DNA of 64,000 nt from Actinophytocola sp. GTDB lineage: Bacteria > Actinomycetota > Actinomycetes > Mycobacteriales > Pseudonocardiaceae. Shown here in pieces: positions 53,397 to 62,274 of this stretch. Under the pieces are notes generated by a model, which saw only the letters and a program-made list of their open reading frames with translations, searched no databases and was not told the DNA's origin. Numbering within the stretch: position 1 is the first letter of the stretch; each line of letters opens with the position of its first letter. A program made the translations under genes and the position numbers. The DNA lies in the NCBI GenBank assembly GCA_009377475.1, contig WHTY01000009.1:19562-83561 (forward strand), written 5' to 3'.

Positions 53397-53412
53397 TCGA
53401 ACGGATGTTCGC
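53397..53412. promoter_or_regulatory. LexA (SOS) box 2 of the HEPN operon
   Basis: TCGAAC-GGAT-GTTCGC, perfect core and one flank mismatch, 37 bp from box 1. It is 138 bp before the divergent GNAT gene and could affect both directions. Confidence 0.85.
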
Positions 53413-53550
53413 AAGGCCCTGCCGCGAGTTCCTGGCACAGACCCGCCACGGTCGAATCGCGCGCGCCAACACCCCAATGGCATTTAGACTGCGAAACGTG
53501 CCGTGCAGGTGTGAGCGTCAGGCGACGGCTCAGTGCCGAGGAGGTCAGCC

Positions 53551-54147
53551 GTGACCGCGATGTCGTCGAAGTGCGCCCGATTCGCCCAGCTCTCCCCCAC
53601 TGAGTTCCGCGCGCATCTCCCCGAGGCGCTGACGATCTACATGAACGCGATGAACTACCCGCAGGGCACCGCGGAGCAGCGCACGCCGATGTGGCTGGCG
53701 CACATGCTGCGGGAGGGATGGCGCAACGTCGTCGCGCTGGACCCCGACGACCGGCTGCTCGGACTCGCCTACGGCTACCGAGGACTGCCCGGCCAGTGGT
53801 GGCACGAGCAGGTGCGCAAGGGCCTCAGCCGCACCGGCTCGCGCGACACCAGTTGGCTGGACGACTATTTCGAGCTCACCGAGCTGCACGTCCGGCCGGA
53901 GAGCCAGGGCGGTGGGCTGGGCGAACGCCTGCTGCGCGACCTGCTCGCCGGGATCGACGAGCCGAAAGTGCTGCTCTCCACCCCGGAAGGCCCGAGCAAG
54001 GCGTGGCACCTCTACCGCAAGCTCGGATTCGAGGACGTCCTGCGGGACTACCACTTCGCGGGCGACCCGCGTCCGTTCGCGATCCTGGGCAGGCGGCTGC
54101 CGATGGACCCGCCGGAGTCGTCGGACGCCGTCCAGCGGGAACGCTGA
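53551..54147 (+). CDS. GNAT-family N-acetyltransferase
   Basis: A 198-residue GNAT. The acetyl-CoA pyrophosphate loop reads RPESQGGGLGERLLRDLL (Q-x-x-G-x-G/A type) and the last strand phrase is AWHLYRKLGFEDVLRDYHF. GAGGAGG 6 nt before the GTG at 53551 is a strong start. It is divergent from the SOS-box HEPN operon. The substrate is unknown; small molecule or protein N-terminus are both possible. Confidence 0.85.
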   Translation: MTAMSSKCARFAQLSPTEFRAHLPEALTIYMNAMNYPQGTAEQRTPMWLAHMLREGWRNVVALDPDDRLLGLAYGYRGLPGQWWHEQVRKGLSRTGSRDTSWLDDYFELTELHVRPESQGGGLGERLLRDLLAGIDEPKVLLSTPEGPSKAWHLYRKLGFEDVLRDYHFAGDPRPFAILGRRLPMDPPESSDAVQRER

Positions 54148-54192
54148 GCACGAACGCTGAGCCGCCCGCCCAGCGACGTCAGGACAACACCG

Positions 54193-55881
54193 TCAGGACA
54201 ACTCGGCGAGCTGCTGCCGCAGCGTGTCCAATCCCATGCCGCCGAGCCGCAACGCCTGGGTGTGGAAGTCCTTGAGGTCGAAGTCCGCGCCCTTCCTGGC
54301 GCGCGCGTCGTCCCGCGCGGCGAGCCAGAGCCGTTCGCCCAGCTTGTACGACGGCGCCTGCCCTGGCCAGCCGAGGTAGCGGTCGATCTCGTCGCGCACG
54401 TGATGGGGATCGGTGACGGTGCGCGTCATCATGAACTCCAGCCCGAGGTCCGGCGTCCAGGTCTCGCCGTCGTGGAACCCCGCCCCGGACGGGATCGGCA
54501 GCTCAAGGTGCATGCCGATGTCCACGACCACCCGCGCGGCGCGGAACAACTGCGCGTCGAGCATGCCGAACCGGTCGCCGTCGTCGGCGAGGTAGCCGAG
54601 GTCGTCCATCAGCCGTTCGGCGTACAGCGCCCAGCCTTCGGCGAGCCCGGATGTCAGCGCCATCATCCGCTGGAACCGGTTCAACGTCGCCGACTGGTAC
54701 ACCGACGTCGCGATCTGCAGGTGATGCCCCGGCGCGCCCTCGTGATAAACGGTAGTGACCTCCCGCCACGTCGAGAACGTCTCCTTGTCTGACGGCACGG
54801 ACCACCACATCCGGCCGGGACGGCTGAAGTCTTCACTCGGTCCGGTGTAGTACGCGCCGACACCGCCGCCGGGTGGCGCGATCAGGCACTCCAGCCGCAT
54901 GACCTCGTCCGGGATGTCGAAGTGCGTGCCCCGCAACGACGTCAGCGCGGTGTCGGAGAGCCGCTGCATCCACTCGCGGTAGGCGGTCTGTCCGGTGACC
55001 TGGTAGCGCTTGTCGCCGTCGAGCAGTTCGGCCGCGCGCGCGAGGGTCGCGCCCGGCTCGATGCGCTCCGCGAGCTTGCGCATTTCCTGCTCGATCCGGG
55101 TGAACTCCTCCCAGCCCCATTCGTAGGCCTCGCGCAGATCGACGTTCGCGCCGAGGAAGTACCGCGACCAGAGCCGGTAGACGTCCTCGCCGACGGCGTC
55201 CTTCGACGTCGCCTCCGGTGCGAGTTCGGCGCGCAGGAACCCGGCGAACTCGGCGAACGCCTCCTCGGCGGCGTGGGCACGATGCGTGAGGTCGCTGTGC
55301 AGAGCGTCGCTCACGCCGGGCGCCTCGTGCGCGAGGGCGACACGGGACGTGAAATAGCCGGAGTCGCGGTGCAGCCCGGCCCAGGTCTCGCACTGCTCGG
55401 CGACCTTCGCGACCTGCCGCAGCGCGGGCCCGTGCCCCGCGTCGACCGCCGCGAGCAACGACGCCCGCACACCGTCCATGGCCTCCGGCACGACGGCGAG
55501 CCGCGTCGAGATCGTCTCCCAGTCGCTCGCCGTTGCGGTGGGCATCAGGTCGAACACCATCCGCAGTTCGTGCACCGGGCTGGCGATCACGTTCAGGTTC
55601 GCCCGATCGAGCCCCGCTTCGTGCAGCTCGACGTCGATGCCGACTCGTTCGGTGAACACCGCCTTGGCCGCGCGTTCCGAGGCGTCTGCGGGCTCGGTGC
55701 GCTCGATGGCGTCGAGTGCCCTGCGCGCGAGCGAGGCGCGGGCGGCGTGGCCTTCCGGTGAGTAATCGGTGAGTTGATCGTCATGGCCCGAGATGCCGAG
55801 CTCGGTCGCCAGGACGGGATGGGCCGCGGCGATGTCGTCGACATACTGGTCGCAGATCTGGTGGATGCCCTCAGTTGCCAT
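54193..55881 (-). CDS. DUF885 family protein, putative zinc carboxypeptidase-like
   Basis: A 562-residue protein of the DUF885 family. The hallmark HE-x-x-PGHH is present (VYHEGAPGHHLQIA, about residue 385), giving zinc ligands as in M3/M32-like metallopeptidases. It starts at the ATG 55879-55881 (MATEGIHQICDQYVDDIA). No signal peptide is seen, so it should be cytoplasmic. Some members are annotated as dipeptide- or D-aminoacyl hydrolases but specificity is not known. Confidence 0.82.
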   Translation of the reverse strand: MATEGIHQICDQYVDDIAAAHPVLATELGISGHDDQLTDYSPEGHAARASLARRALDAIERTEPADASERAAKAVFTERVGIDVELHEAGLDRANLNVIASPVHELRMVFDLMPTATASDWETISTRLAVVPEAMDGVRASLLAAVDAGHGPALRQVAKVAEQCETWAGLHRDSGYFTSRVALAHEAPGVSDALHSDLTHRAHAAEEAFAEFAGFLRAELAPEATSKDAVGEDVYRLWSRYFLGANVDLREAYEWGWEEFTRIEQEMRKLAERIEPGATLARAAELLDGDKRYQVTGQTAYREWMQRLSDTALTSLRGTHFDIPDEVMRLECLIAPPGGGVGAYYTGPSEDFSRPGRMWWSVPSDKETFSTWREVTTVYHEGAPGHHLQIATSVYQSATLNRFQRMMALTSGLAEGWALYAERLMDDLGYLADDGDRFGMLDAQLFRAARVVVDIGMHLELPIPSGAGFHDGETWTPDLGLEFMMTRTVTDPHHVRDEIDRYLGWPGQAPSYKLGERLWLAARDDARARKGADFDLKDFHTQALRLGGMGLDTLRQQLAELS

Positions 55882-55972
55882 GCCGGAACGCTACCGCGCA
55901 ACGCCGACGAACACGCCACGGATTAGCTACCCCGGTGCGCCCGCGCGCCGCCGCGCGACGGACGATGAAGAG

Positions 55973-57055
55973 GTGACCAATCCCGATGCGAACATCGCCA
56001 CGGCCGTCGAACGCCAACTCGCCGCGTTCCTGGATCGCGCCACCGAGCCAGTGCGCGACATCGGGCCGTTCAGCGAGGCACTGGACGCGCTCACTCGCTT
56101 CGTGCTGAACGGCGGCAAACGACTGCGCCCGACGTTCGCGTGGTGGGCGTGGCGCGGCGCGGGTGGCGCAGCGACCGGAGACGACGCGACCGGCGCGCTA
56201 CAGGCGGTGTCCGCGCTGGAGTTGTTGCAGGCGTGCGCGCTGGTCCACGACGACCTCATGGACGACTCCGACTCCCGGCGCGGCACGGACACGGTGCACG
56301 TAGCGTTCGCCAAGCAACACGCCGAACGCGGCTGGCACGGCGACGCCGAACGGTTCGGGCTCGCAGCGTCCGTGCTGATTGGCGACGTCGCGCTGGCGTG
56401 GTCGGACGACATGTACGCCAGCGCGCCGCTGCCCGCGCGGTCGCTCGCCGCAGCGCGTCCGATCTGGCAGGCGATGCGCACCGAAGTGCTCGCCGGGCAG
56501 TACCTCGACGTCCACACGCAGGCGGTTGGCGACAGCTCGCCGGAGGCCGCGTTGCGGGTCAACGAGCTGAAGACCGCCGCGTACACGGTGGTGCGGCCGT
56601 TGCAGCTCGGCGCGGCGCTGGCGGGCGCGGGCGAGGAGCTGCTGGCGGCGCTGCGGCGGTTCGGCCACGACATCGGCGTCGCGTTCCAGTTGCGCGACGA
56701 CCTGCTCGGTGTGTTCGGCGATCCCGCCGTCACCGGCAAGCCCGCCGGTGACGATCTCCGCGAGGGCAAGCGGACGTTGTTGGTCGCGCTCGGACTGGAA
56801 CGCGCGCGGGACACCGGACGGCACGCCGACGAGCAGGCGATCGCCACCGCTGTGGGTGACGCGCTGCTTTCCGACGCCCAGCTCGACACCGCTCGGGACG
56901 CCCTGCACGACGTTGGCGCGGTGGAAGCGGTCGAGCAGCGCATCGGGGAGCTGACCGACTCGGCGCTGGCCACGCTGCGCGAGACGTCGTTGACCGAACG
57001 AGCGCGTGAAGAGTTGGTGCGACTCGCGCACGCGGCCACAAACCGGACGGCTTGA
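55973..57055 (+). CDS. polyprenyl (geranylgeranyl) diphosphate synthase
   Basis: A 360-residue trans-prenyltransferase. The first Asp-rich motif is LVHDDLMDDSDSRRG, the second LRDDLLGVFGDPAVTGKP, and the isopentenyl-PP binding GGKRLRP is at about residue 46. It resembles actinobacterial IdsA-type enzymes making C15-C20 chains for carotenoids, menaquinone or C50 precursors. The GTG at 55973 is preceded directly by GATGAAGAG, so the start is uncertain. No carotenoid genes lie nearby. Confidence 0.88.
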   Translation: MTNPDANIATAVERQLAAFLDRATEPVRDIGPFSEALDALTRFVLNGGKRLRPTFAWWAWRGAGGAATGDDATGALQAVSALELLQACALVHDDLMDDSDSRRGTDTVHVAFAKQHAERGWHGDAERFGLAASVLIGDVALAWSDDMYASAPLPARSLAAARPIWQAMRTEVLAGQYLDVHTQAVGDSSPEAALRVNELKTAAYTVVRPLQLGAALAGAGEELLAALRRFGHDIGVAFQLRDDLLGVFGDPAVTGKPAGDDLREGKRTLLVALGLERARDTGRHADEQAIATAVGDALLSDAQLDTARDALHDVGAVEAVEQRIGELTDSALATLRETSLTERAREELVRLAHAATNRTA

Positions 57056-57083
57056 GGCGGTCGTCGTCGGTACGGTGGGGATC

Positions 57084-57872
57084 ATGACCACGGCAGCGAA
57101 CCGACCCATCCGCATCGGCTTTCAGCTTCAACCGCAGCACGCGGACTACGACACCATCCGACGCGCGGCATCGGAGGCCGAAGACCTCGGCGGCGACATC
57201 GTGTTCAACTGGGACCACTTCTATCCGCTCTCCGGTGAGCCGGAAGGCAAGCACTTCGAGTGCTGGACCATGCTCGGCGCCTGGGCGGAAAGCACGTCGC
57301 GGGTCGAGATCGGCGCGCTGGTGACATGCAACAGCTACCGCAACCCCGAACTGGTCGCCGACATGGCCCGCACCGTCGACCACATCAGCGGCGGGCGGCT
57401 GATCCTCGGCATGGGCTCCGGCTGGTTCCAGAAGGACTACGACGAGTACGGCTACGAGTTCGGCACCGCTGGCGGCAGGCTGAACGACCTCGCGGACGCC
57501 ATGCCGCGCATCGAGAAGCGGCTCGGCAAGCTCAACCCGGAGCCGACGCGGGACATTCCGGTGCTGATCGGCGGTGGCGGCGAGAAGAAGACGCTGCGCA
57601 TCGTGGCCAAGCATGCCGACATCTGGCACGGCTTCGGCGACCCGGAGGTCGTGGCGCGCAAGGTCCGCATCCTCGACCAGCACTGCGCCGACGTGGGGCG
57701 CGATCCCTCGGAGATCGAACGGTCGATCGGCGTCAGCGGCGACCCGGAAGACATCGGTCCAGCCATGCTCGACCTCGGCGTCACGCAGTTCACCGTCGGC
57801 GCGGGTGGCCCGGACTTCGACCTGTCCCGGCTGCGGTCGTGGATCGCCTGGCGCGACAAGATGAACGGGTAG
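57084..57872 (+). CDS. LLM-class, probably F420-dependent oxidoreductase
   Basis: A 262-residue luciferase-like TIM barrel. Characteristic phrases are IRIGFQLQPQ, DIVFNWDHFYPLSGEPEG, EIGALVTCNSYRNPELVADMARTVDHISGGRLILGMGSGW and PVLIGGGGEKKTLRIVAKHADIWHGFG. Actinobacterial members usually take hydride from reduced F420. ATG at 57084 follows GGGG. It is 28 bp after the prenyl-synthase gene, suggesting co-transcription, and is closed by a strong terminator. Confidence 0.87.
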   Translation: MTTAANRPIRIGFQLQPQHADYDTIRRAASEAEDLGGDIVFNWDHFYPLSGEPEGKHFECWTMLGAWAESTSRVEIGALVTCNSYRNPELVADMARTVDHISGGRLILGMGSGWFQKDYDEYGYEFGTAGGRLNDLADAMPRIEKRLGKLNPEPTRDIPVLIGGGGEKKTLRIVAKHADIWHGFGDPEVVARKVRILDQHCADVGRDPSEIERSIGVSGDPEDIGPAMLDLGVTQFTVGAGGPDFDLSRLRSWIAWRDKMNG

Positions 57873-57907
57873 GCCTGTCGGACGTTGGGGTTTAGCGACG
57901 TCGACCT

Positions 57908-57944
57908 GCGCCGGTGTCCAGGGTTTGCGCCTGGGCACCGGCGC
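57908..57944 (+). terminator. strong intrinsic terminator after the LLM gene
   Basis: A 15-bp stem beginning GCGCCGGTGTCCAGG, with one G-U pair, closes a 7-nt loop. It is followed by GGGTCTTTCTC, one of the few T-rich tails in the window. Confidence 0.85.
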
Positions 57945-58011
57945 GGGTCTTTCTCCGGCCGCTTCGCCGGACGCCCGCCGCTCCGTACCCGGACGGGTGA
58001 TGGCGGCGTAC

Positions 58012-58041
58012 TTGCGCATAGAACACTAGTTCGACTATCGT
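58012..58041 (+). promoter_or_regulatory. promoter of the DUF222-HNH gene with embedded LexA box
   Basis: TTGCGC (58012-58017) and TATCGT (58036-58041) are spaced by 18 bp. TAGAAC-ACTA-GTTCGA (58019-58034), with a perfect GAAC-N4-GTTC core, fills the spacer, so LexA would block polymerase directly. The ATG is 72 bp after the -10. Confidence 0.75.
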
Positions 58042-58112
58042 AGTTGTAGGCCTCTCCCATGGGGCGCGGGATGACGAGTCAATGTGTCAACGCGCACCAG
58101 GGGGTGAGGTCG

Positions 58113-59414
58113 ATGTCGGAGCCCTACGACGAATCCGAGTCCGAATCTGACGGCGAGGGCCGCCTGTCGGCCCCGGAAGATGTGCTGCGCCTCAGTGACG
58201 TCGAGTGGGCGGATGTTGAGGCGGATGTGTTGGTGGAGGTCGCGCGGCTCTCGCAGTGTTTGATCGGGCAGGCGCAGGCGGTGCAGCTCAAGGCGCTCGC
58301 GGAGCTGCGCACACGCCGTGGGTGTGATCGTGAGGCGGCGGATGAGGTCGGTCTCGCCCTGGCGATGGGGTATCACCAGGCTGATCGTCAGATCGAGCTC
58401 GCCACCCAGATCACCAGGCGGTTTCCCCGGTTGCTGGCGTCGTTGGAACGCGGCGACATCGACGCCACCAAGGCCGCGAAGGTGGTCGAGACCGGTGCGC
58501 TGCTCTCCGACGAGCACGCCGATCAGCTCGACGCGGACATGGAGCCGCTACTTCACGGTCGGGATGCTGCGGCGATCCAACGCTCCGCGCGGTATCGGGT
58601 GGACAAACTCGACCCCGACGGCGCGGCGGAGCGGGTGCGGCGCTGCCGCGAAGACCGCAGAGTAGAACTGCGCTTCGCCGAAAACGGCATGGCCGACCTC
58701 TGCGCCTACCTGCCCGCCGAAACCGCATGCGCGATCTACGGACGCATTGATGCGATCGCGAAATCCAACAAAACCCGCCGCGACGACCGCAGCCTCGACG
58801 CCATCCGCGCCGACGTGCTCACCGAACTACTACTCGGCACACGCCACAGCTACCGACACGTCCACATCCAGGTCACCGTCCCCGTCACCACGCTACTCGG
58901 CGCACGCGACCTACCCGGCGACCTCGAAGGCTACGGCCCCATCCCAGCCGACATCGCCCGCGAAATGGCCGCCAACCCGAAAAGCACCTGGCGACGCCTG
59001 CTCACCGACCCACCCACCGGACAACTCCTGGAAATGGGACGCCACCGCTACAAGCCGCCCGCGCAGCTCGGCGACTACATCCGAGCGAGGGATCAGCGCT
59101 GCCTCGTGCCCGGCTGCAACCGACCATCAAGGCGATGCGACACCGACCACAGCATCGAATGGCAACACCACGGCACCACCGACGCCACACTCCTCGCATG
59201 CCTCTGCCGGCGACACCACCGACTGAAGGACCGGCCCGGGTGGAGCTTCGACTTCCATCACGACACGTTGACGATCACCACACCCACCGGCCGCAAATAC
59301 CGACCCCGCGCACCCCACATCGCAGAACCCGAACCCGAACCCAAGCCACCGCCAGAGCCGGGGACCGGGCCAGGGACGGAACCGCCGCCCAACGCAGGGC
59401 CACCGCCCTTCTAA
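58113..59414 (+). CDS. DUF222 / HNH endonuclease protein (13E12-repeat family)
   Basis: A 433-residue protein. The N-terminal acidic tail (SESESDGEG) and the DUF222 region (about 30-260) precede an HNH motif at about 327-374: CLVPGCNRPSRRCDTDH, then LLACLCRRHHRLKD. The last 40 residues are Pro/Glu repeats. Family members occur as REP13E12 repeats in M. tuberculosis, several of which are LexA-controlled. GAGG upstream sets the ATG at 58113. Base use changes sharply near 58,650, from G/T-rich to C/A-rich on this strand. Confidence 0.88.
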   Translation: MSEPYDESESESDGEGRLSAPEDVLRLSDVEWADVEADVLVEVARLSQCLIGQAQAVQLKALAELRTRRGCDREAADEVGLALAMGYHQADRQIELATQITRRFPRLLASLERGDIDATKAAKVVETGALLSDEHADQLDADMEPLLHGRDAAAIQRSARYRVDKLDPDGAAERVRRCREDRRVELRFAENGMADLCAYLPAETACAIYGRIDAIAKSNKTRRDDRSLDAIRADVLTELLLGTRHSYRHVHIQVTVPVTTLLGARDLPGDLEGYGPIPADIAREMAANPKSTWRRLLTDPPTGQLLEMGRHRYKPPAQLGDYIRARDQRCLVPGCNRPSRRCDTDHSIEWQHHGTTDATLLACLCRRHHRLKDRPGWSFDFHHDTLTITTPTGRKYRPRAPHIAEPEPEPKPPPEPGTGPGTEPPPNAGPPPF

Positions 59415-59530
59415 CGGTGATGACTGTGCACGTTGAGTCGCTTGGCCAAACAGCAGCGAGCAGTCCCGCAGTCAGTCGCGCAGCCACACAGCCCGAGACG
59501 ACCCACATGCCGCCCCGCCATGCAACGCCA

Positions 59531-59899
59531 CTAGAGGGCCAGCGCCTGGGCGCGCCGCTTCACCTCGGTGCCGTGGTTCGTGCGGAGGGCGTTGATCGGT
59601 GTCACGCCCGGCAGACTGTCGTCCGAGGTGAACAGCCAGTGCAACATCTCCGTCGGCTCGAAGCCGGAGTCGGCGAGCACCGTCAACGTGCCCGCGAGTC
59701 CCTTGACCGGACCTCGCTCACCGAAGAACTCCTCGGGGATGCACAGCTCCCCGTCGCGCCGTACGGCGATGAGATGACCGTCCCTGAGCATTTGACGCAC
59801 TTTGCTCACCGACACGCCAAGCCGGTTCGCCGCTTCGGGGAGCCCGAGCACGGCAATCTCGGCATTCAGGACGTCGTCGGCGACTGGAATCGCACCCAC
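59531..59899 (-). CDS. Rv2175c-like DNA-binding regulator
   Basis: A 122-residue protein with an N-terminal excisionase-like winged helix (LGLPEAANRLGVSVSKVRQML, DGHLIAVRRDGELCIPEEFF) and a C-terminal helical part (TEMLHWLFTSDDSLPGVTPINAL). It is divergent from a PknL-type kinase, as Rv2175c is from pknL in M. tuberculosis, where PknL phosphorylates Rv2175c and weakens its DNA binding. GTG at 59897-59899 has AAGG 8 nt upstream; GTG at 59908 is an alternative. Confidence 0.85.
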   Translation of the reverse strand: MGAIPVADDVLNAEIAVLGLPEAANRLGVSVSKVRQMLRDGHLIAVRRDGELCIPEEFFGERGPVKGLAGTLTVLADSGFEPTEMLHWLFTSDDSLPGVTPINALRTNHGTEVKRRAQALAL

Positions 59900-60001
59900 A
59901 ACTGTCACCTTGCCACACCGCGCGACCCGCAGCCGAGTGCGACCGCACAATCGGCCTATCGCTGCCCACGCCGTGACCACGGCCAGCTACCATCACGTGT
60001 C

Positions 60002-62029
60002 GTGACAGCACGGGAGGCCACCCTGGTCGGGGCAATGCTCGATCATCGGTACGAGGTACAGAGCCTGCTCGCGCGCGGCGGGATGTCGGCGGTTTACCGA
60101 GGCATCGACACCAGGCTGCACCGCCCGGTGGCGATCAAGGTCATGGACAAGCAGTACGCGGCCGACCGTTCCTGGGCCGAGCGGTTCGAGCAGGAGGCCA
60201 GGGCTGCGGCGAGCCTGCACCACCCGAACGTGGTCGCGGTGCACGACCAAGGCGTCGACCAGTCGGGCGACAGCGTGCACGCCTTCCTCGTGATGGAGCT
60301 CGTCGACGGCGGCACGCTGCGTGACCTCCTGGAACGTCGCGGCAAGCTGGACCCGGCGCTTGCGATCAGCATCACCGAACAAGTCCTGTCGGCACTCTCC
60401 GTGGCGCACCAGGCTGACCTCGTCCACCGCGACATCAAGCCGGAGAACGTGCTCATCGGTCGCACGGGCAGTCCCGGCCAGCAGGGCGCCGGCATCGTCA
60501 AGGTCGCGGACTTCGGCCTGGTGCGCGCGCTCGCCAGCGCGGGCACCACTAGTTCCAGCGTGATCCTCGGGACCGTCGCCTACCTCTCGCCGGAGCAGGT
60601 CGAGACCGGCGTGGCGACCACCCGCAGCGACGTCTACTCCGTCGGGCTGTTGCTGTACGAGATGCTGACCGGCGCCCCGGCGTTCTCCGGTGACACCGCG
60701 CTGTCGGTCGCGTACCAGCACGTCAACGCCGACGTCCCCGCGCCGAGCGCCAGCAACCCGCTGGTGCCCGCCGCGCTGGACGGCCTGGTGCGGATGGTCA
60801 CCAGCAGGCGCGTGCAGGACCGACCGGCCGACGCCACCGCCATGCTCACCGAACTGCGCCGAGTCAGGGACACGCTGGGGCTCACGCCCGTTCCCATACC
60901 CGCCTTGCCGCCACCGGACGCCGTGCCCGACGACGACCGCACCATTCCCGCGATGGCACCCATCACGCCGACGTCGAACGGCGCGACCGGCGCACCGGCG
61001 AACGGGGCACACGCCAACGGCGCACCGGCCAACGGCATGCCGCACGATGGCGCTCCCCCACACGCGCCCGGCGGCAAGCCGATCAACCGCACGCAGCTGC
61101 TGGACCACCCGGACGAGGCCTTCGAGGAACGGCCTCGCCGCCGCATACCCCGGTTCGCGCTGGTCACCGCCGCGCTGCTCGCCATCGCCGGGCTCGTCGC
61201 TGGCGGGATGTGGGTGTACAACGTCGCATCGCAGGTGACGGTGCCGGACGTGCAAGGCATGACGCTCGACCGGGCGAAACAGGTGCTCGCCGCAGCCGAA
61301 CTCACGCCGAGCGTCGTCGAGCAGCGGCACAACACCGTCGGCAAGAACACCGCGATCGGCACCGACCCGGCAGCGGGCACCGAACTGCCAGCGGGCGAGC
61401 ACATCACCCTGGTGATGTCACTCGGCAGGCCGGCGGTGCCTGACATCGAGCCGGGCACGAGCCGTGAGGACGCCGTCGCCGCGATCGAGCGGGCGCAGCT
61501 CACCGCGGAGCACGATCCCAGCATCGACGAGTACCACGAGTCGATCGCCGAGGGCGCGATTCTCGGCGTCGCGCCCAGCCCCGGCACGCCGCTGAAGATC
61601 GGCGAGACGGTCACCTACGCGCTGTCCAAGGGCCCGCCGCCGACGCCGGTACCCAACGTCGCCGGCGAAAGCCGGGACGAGGCGTTCAGCATCCTGAAAC
61701 AGGCGGGCTTCGAGCCGTACGACGCGGGCGAGGAGTTCTCCCCCGACGTCGCCGCGGGCTACGTCGTCCGCACCGACCCGGAAGCGGGCACAACGCCGAG
61801 CAGCGAGGGGCTGCGCGTCGGCGTCTACGTCTCCAACGCCGTCGAGGTGCCGAGCGTCAGCTTCCAGACGCTGGACGAGGCGCAGCAGATCCTCGCGGAC
61901 GCGGGACTGACAGCCGAGGTCGTGCAGGGCGGCACGAGCCCCGTCGGGTCTCGGGTGTTCCGGCAGCAACCGAGCGCGGGCGAGCGCGTCGAGTCCGGCT
62001 CGACCGTGCAGTTGTGGGCATTCCCGTAA
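60002..62029 (+). CDS. pknL: serine/threonine protein kinase PknL with four PASTA domains
   Basis: A 675-residue receptor kinase. The kinase domain is about 10-280 (GGMSAVYRG, VAIKVMDKQY, LVHRDIKPENVL, VADFGLVRA). An Asn/Ala/Gly-rich juxtamembrane linker follows (about 310-360), then one membrane helix (about 383-403) and four extracellular PASTA domains (412-675, each opening with a VPDV/VPDI/VPNV/VPSV-type phrase). PASTA domains sense muropeptides or lipid II. M. tuberculosis PknL lacks PASTA domains, while corynebacterial PknL has them. The GTG at 60002 may be leaderless, since TACCAT at 59988-59993 suits a -10. Confidence 0.9.
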   Translation: MTAREATLVGAMLDHRYEVQSLLARGGMSAVYRGIDTRLHRPVAIKVMDKQYAADRSWAERFEQEARAAASLHHPNVVAVHDQGVDQSGDSVHAFLVMELVDGGTLRDLLERRGKLDPALAISITEQVLSALSVAHQADLVHRDIKPENVLIGRTGSPGQQGAGIVKVADFGLVRALASAGTTSSSVILGTVAYLSPEQVETGVATTRSDVYSVGLLLYEMLTGAPAFSGDTALSVAYQHVNADVPAPSASNPLVPAALDGLVRMVTSRRVQDRPADATAMLTELRRVRDTLGLTPVPIPALPPPDAVPDDDRTIPAMAPITPTSNGATGAPANGAHANGAPANGMPHDGAPPHAPGGKPINRTQLLDHPDEAFEERPRRRIPRFALVTAALLAIAGLVAGGMWVYNVASQVTVPDVQGMTLDRAKQVLAAAELTPSVVEQRHNTVGKNTAIGTDPAAGTELPAGEHITLVMSLGRPAVPDIEPGTSREDAVAAIERAQLTAEHDPSIDEYHESIAEGAILGVAPSPGTPLKIGETVTYALSKGPPPTPVPNVAGESRDEAFSILKQAGFEPYDAGEEFSPDVAAGYVVRTDPEAGTTPSSEGLRVGVYVSNAVEVPSVSFQTLDEAQQILADAGLTAEVVQGGTSPVGSRVFRQQPSAGERVESGSTVQLWAFP

Positions 62030-62170
62030 CCAGTCGCACGCACGCCCGTGAACGACTGGCAACATTCGCATGGCACATTGCAGATGGGACCGGTCAGCGG
62101 CCGAGTTCGGCGCGATTTGACTACGCACGTCCCGAACCAGCTCCGTAGAGTGTGACGGCGGAGCACCAAG

Positions 62171-62274
62171 GTACAGCGACGCACAGCGACGTGTAGCGAG
62201 GTGCCGCAACGCACAGCGACGTGCAGCAACGCACGCAGCAGCGACGCACACAGCACCGACGCACTCAGCCCGAC
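62171..62274. repeat. degenerate 10-bp then 15-bp tandem repeats before the WS/DGAT gene
   Basis: Six 10-bp units (62171-62230: gtacagcgac, gcacagcgac, gtgtagcgag, gtgccgcaac, gcacagcgac, gtgcagcaac) are followed by three units of about 15 bp (62231-62274, consensus GCACNCAGCRSCGAC). The array lies between pknL and the WS/DGAT gene and ends 21 bp before its GTG. Confidence 0.8.
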
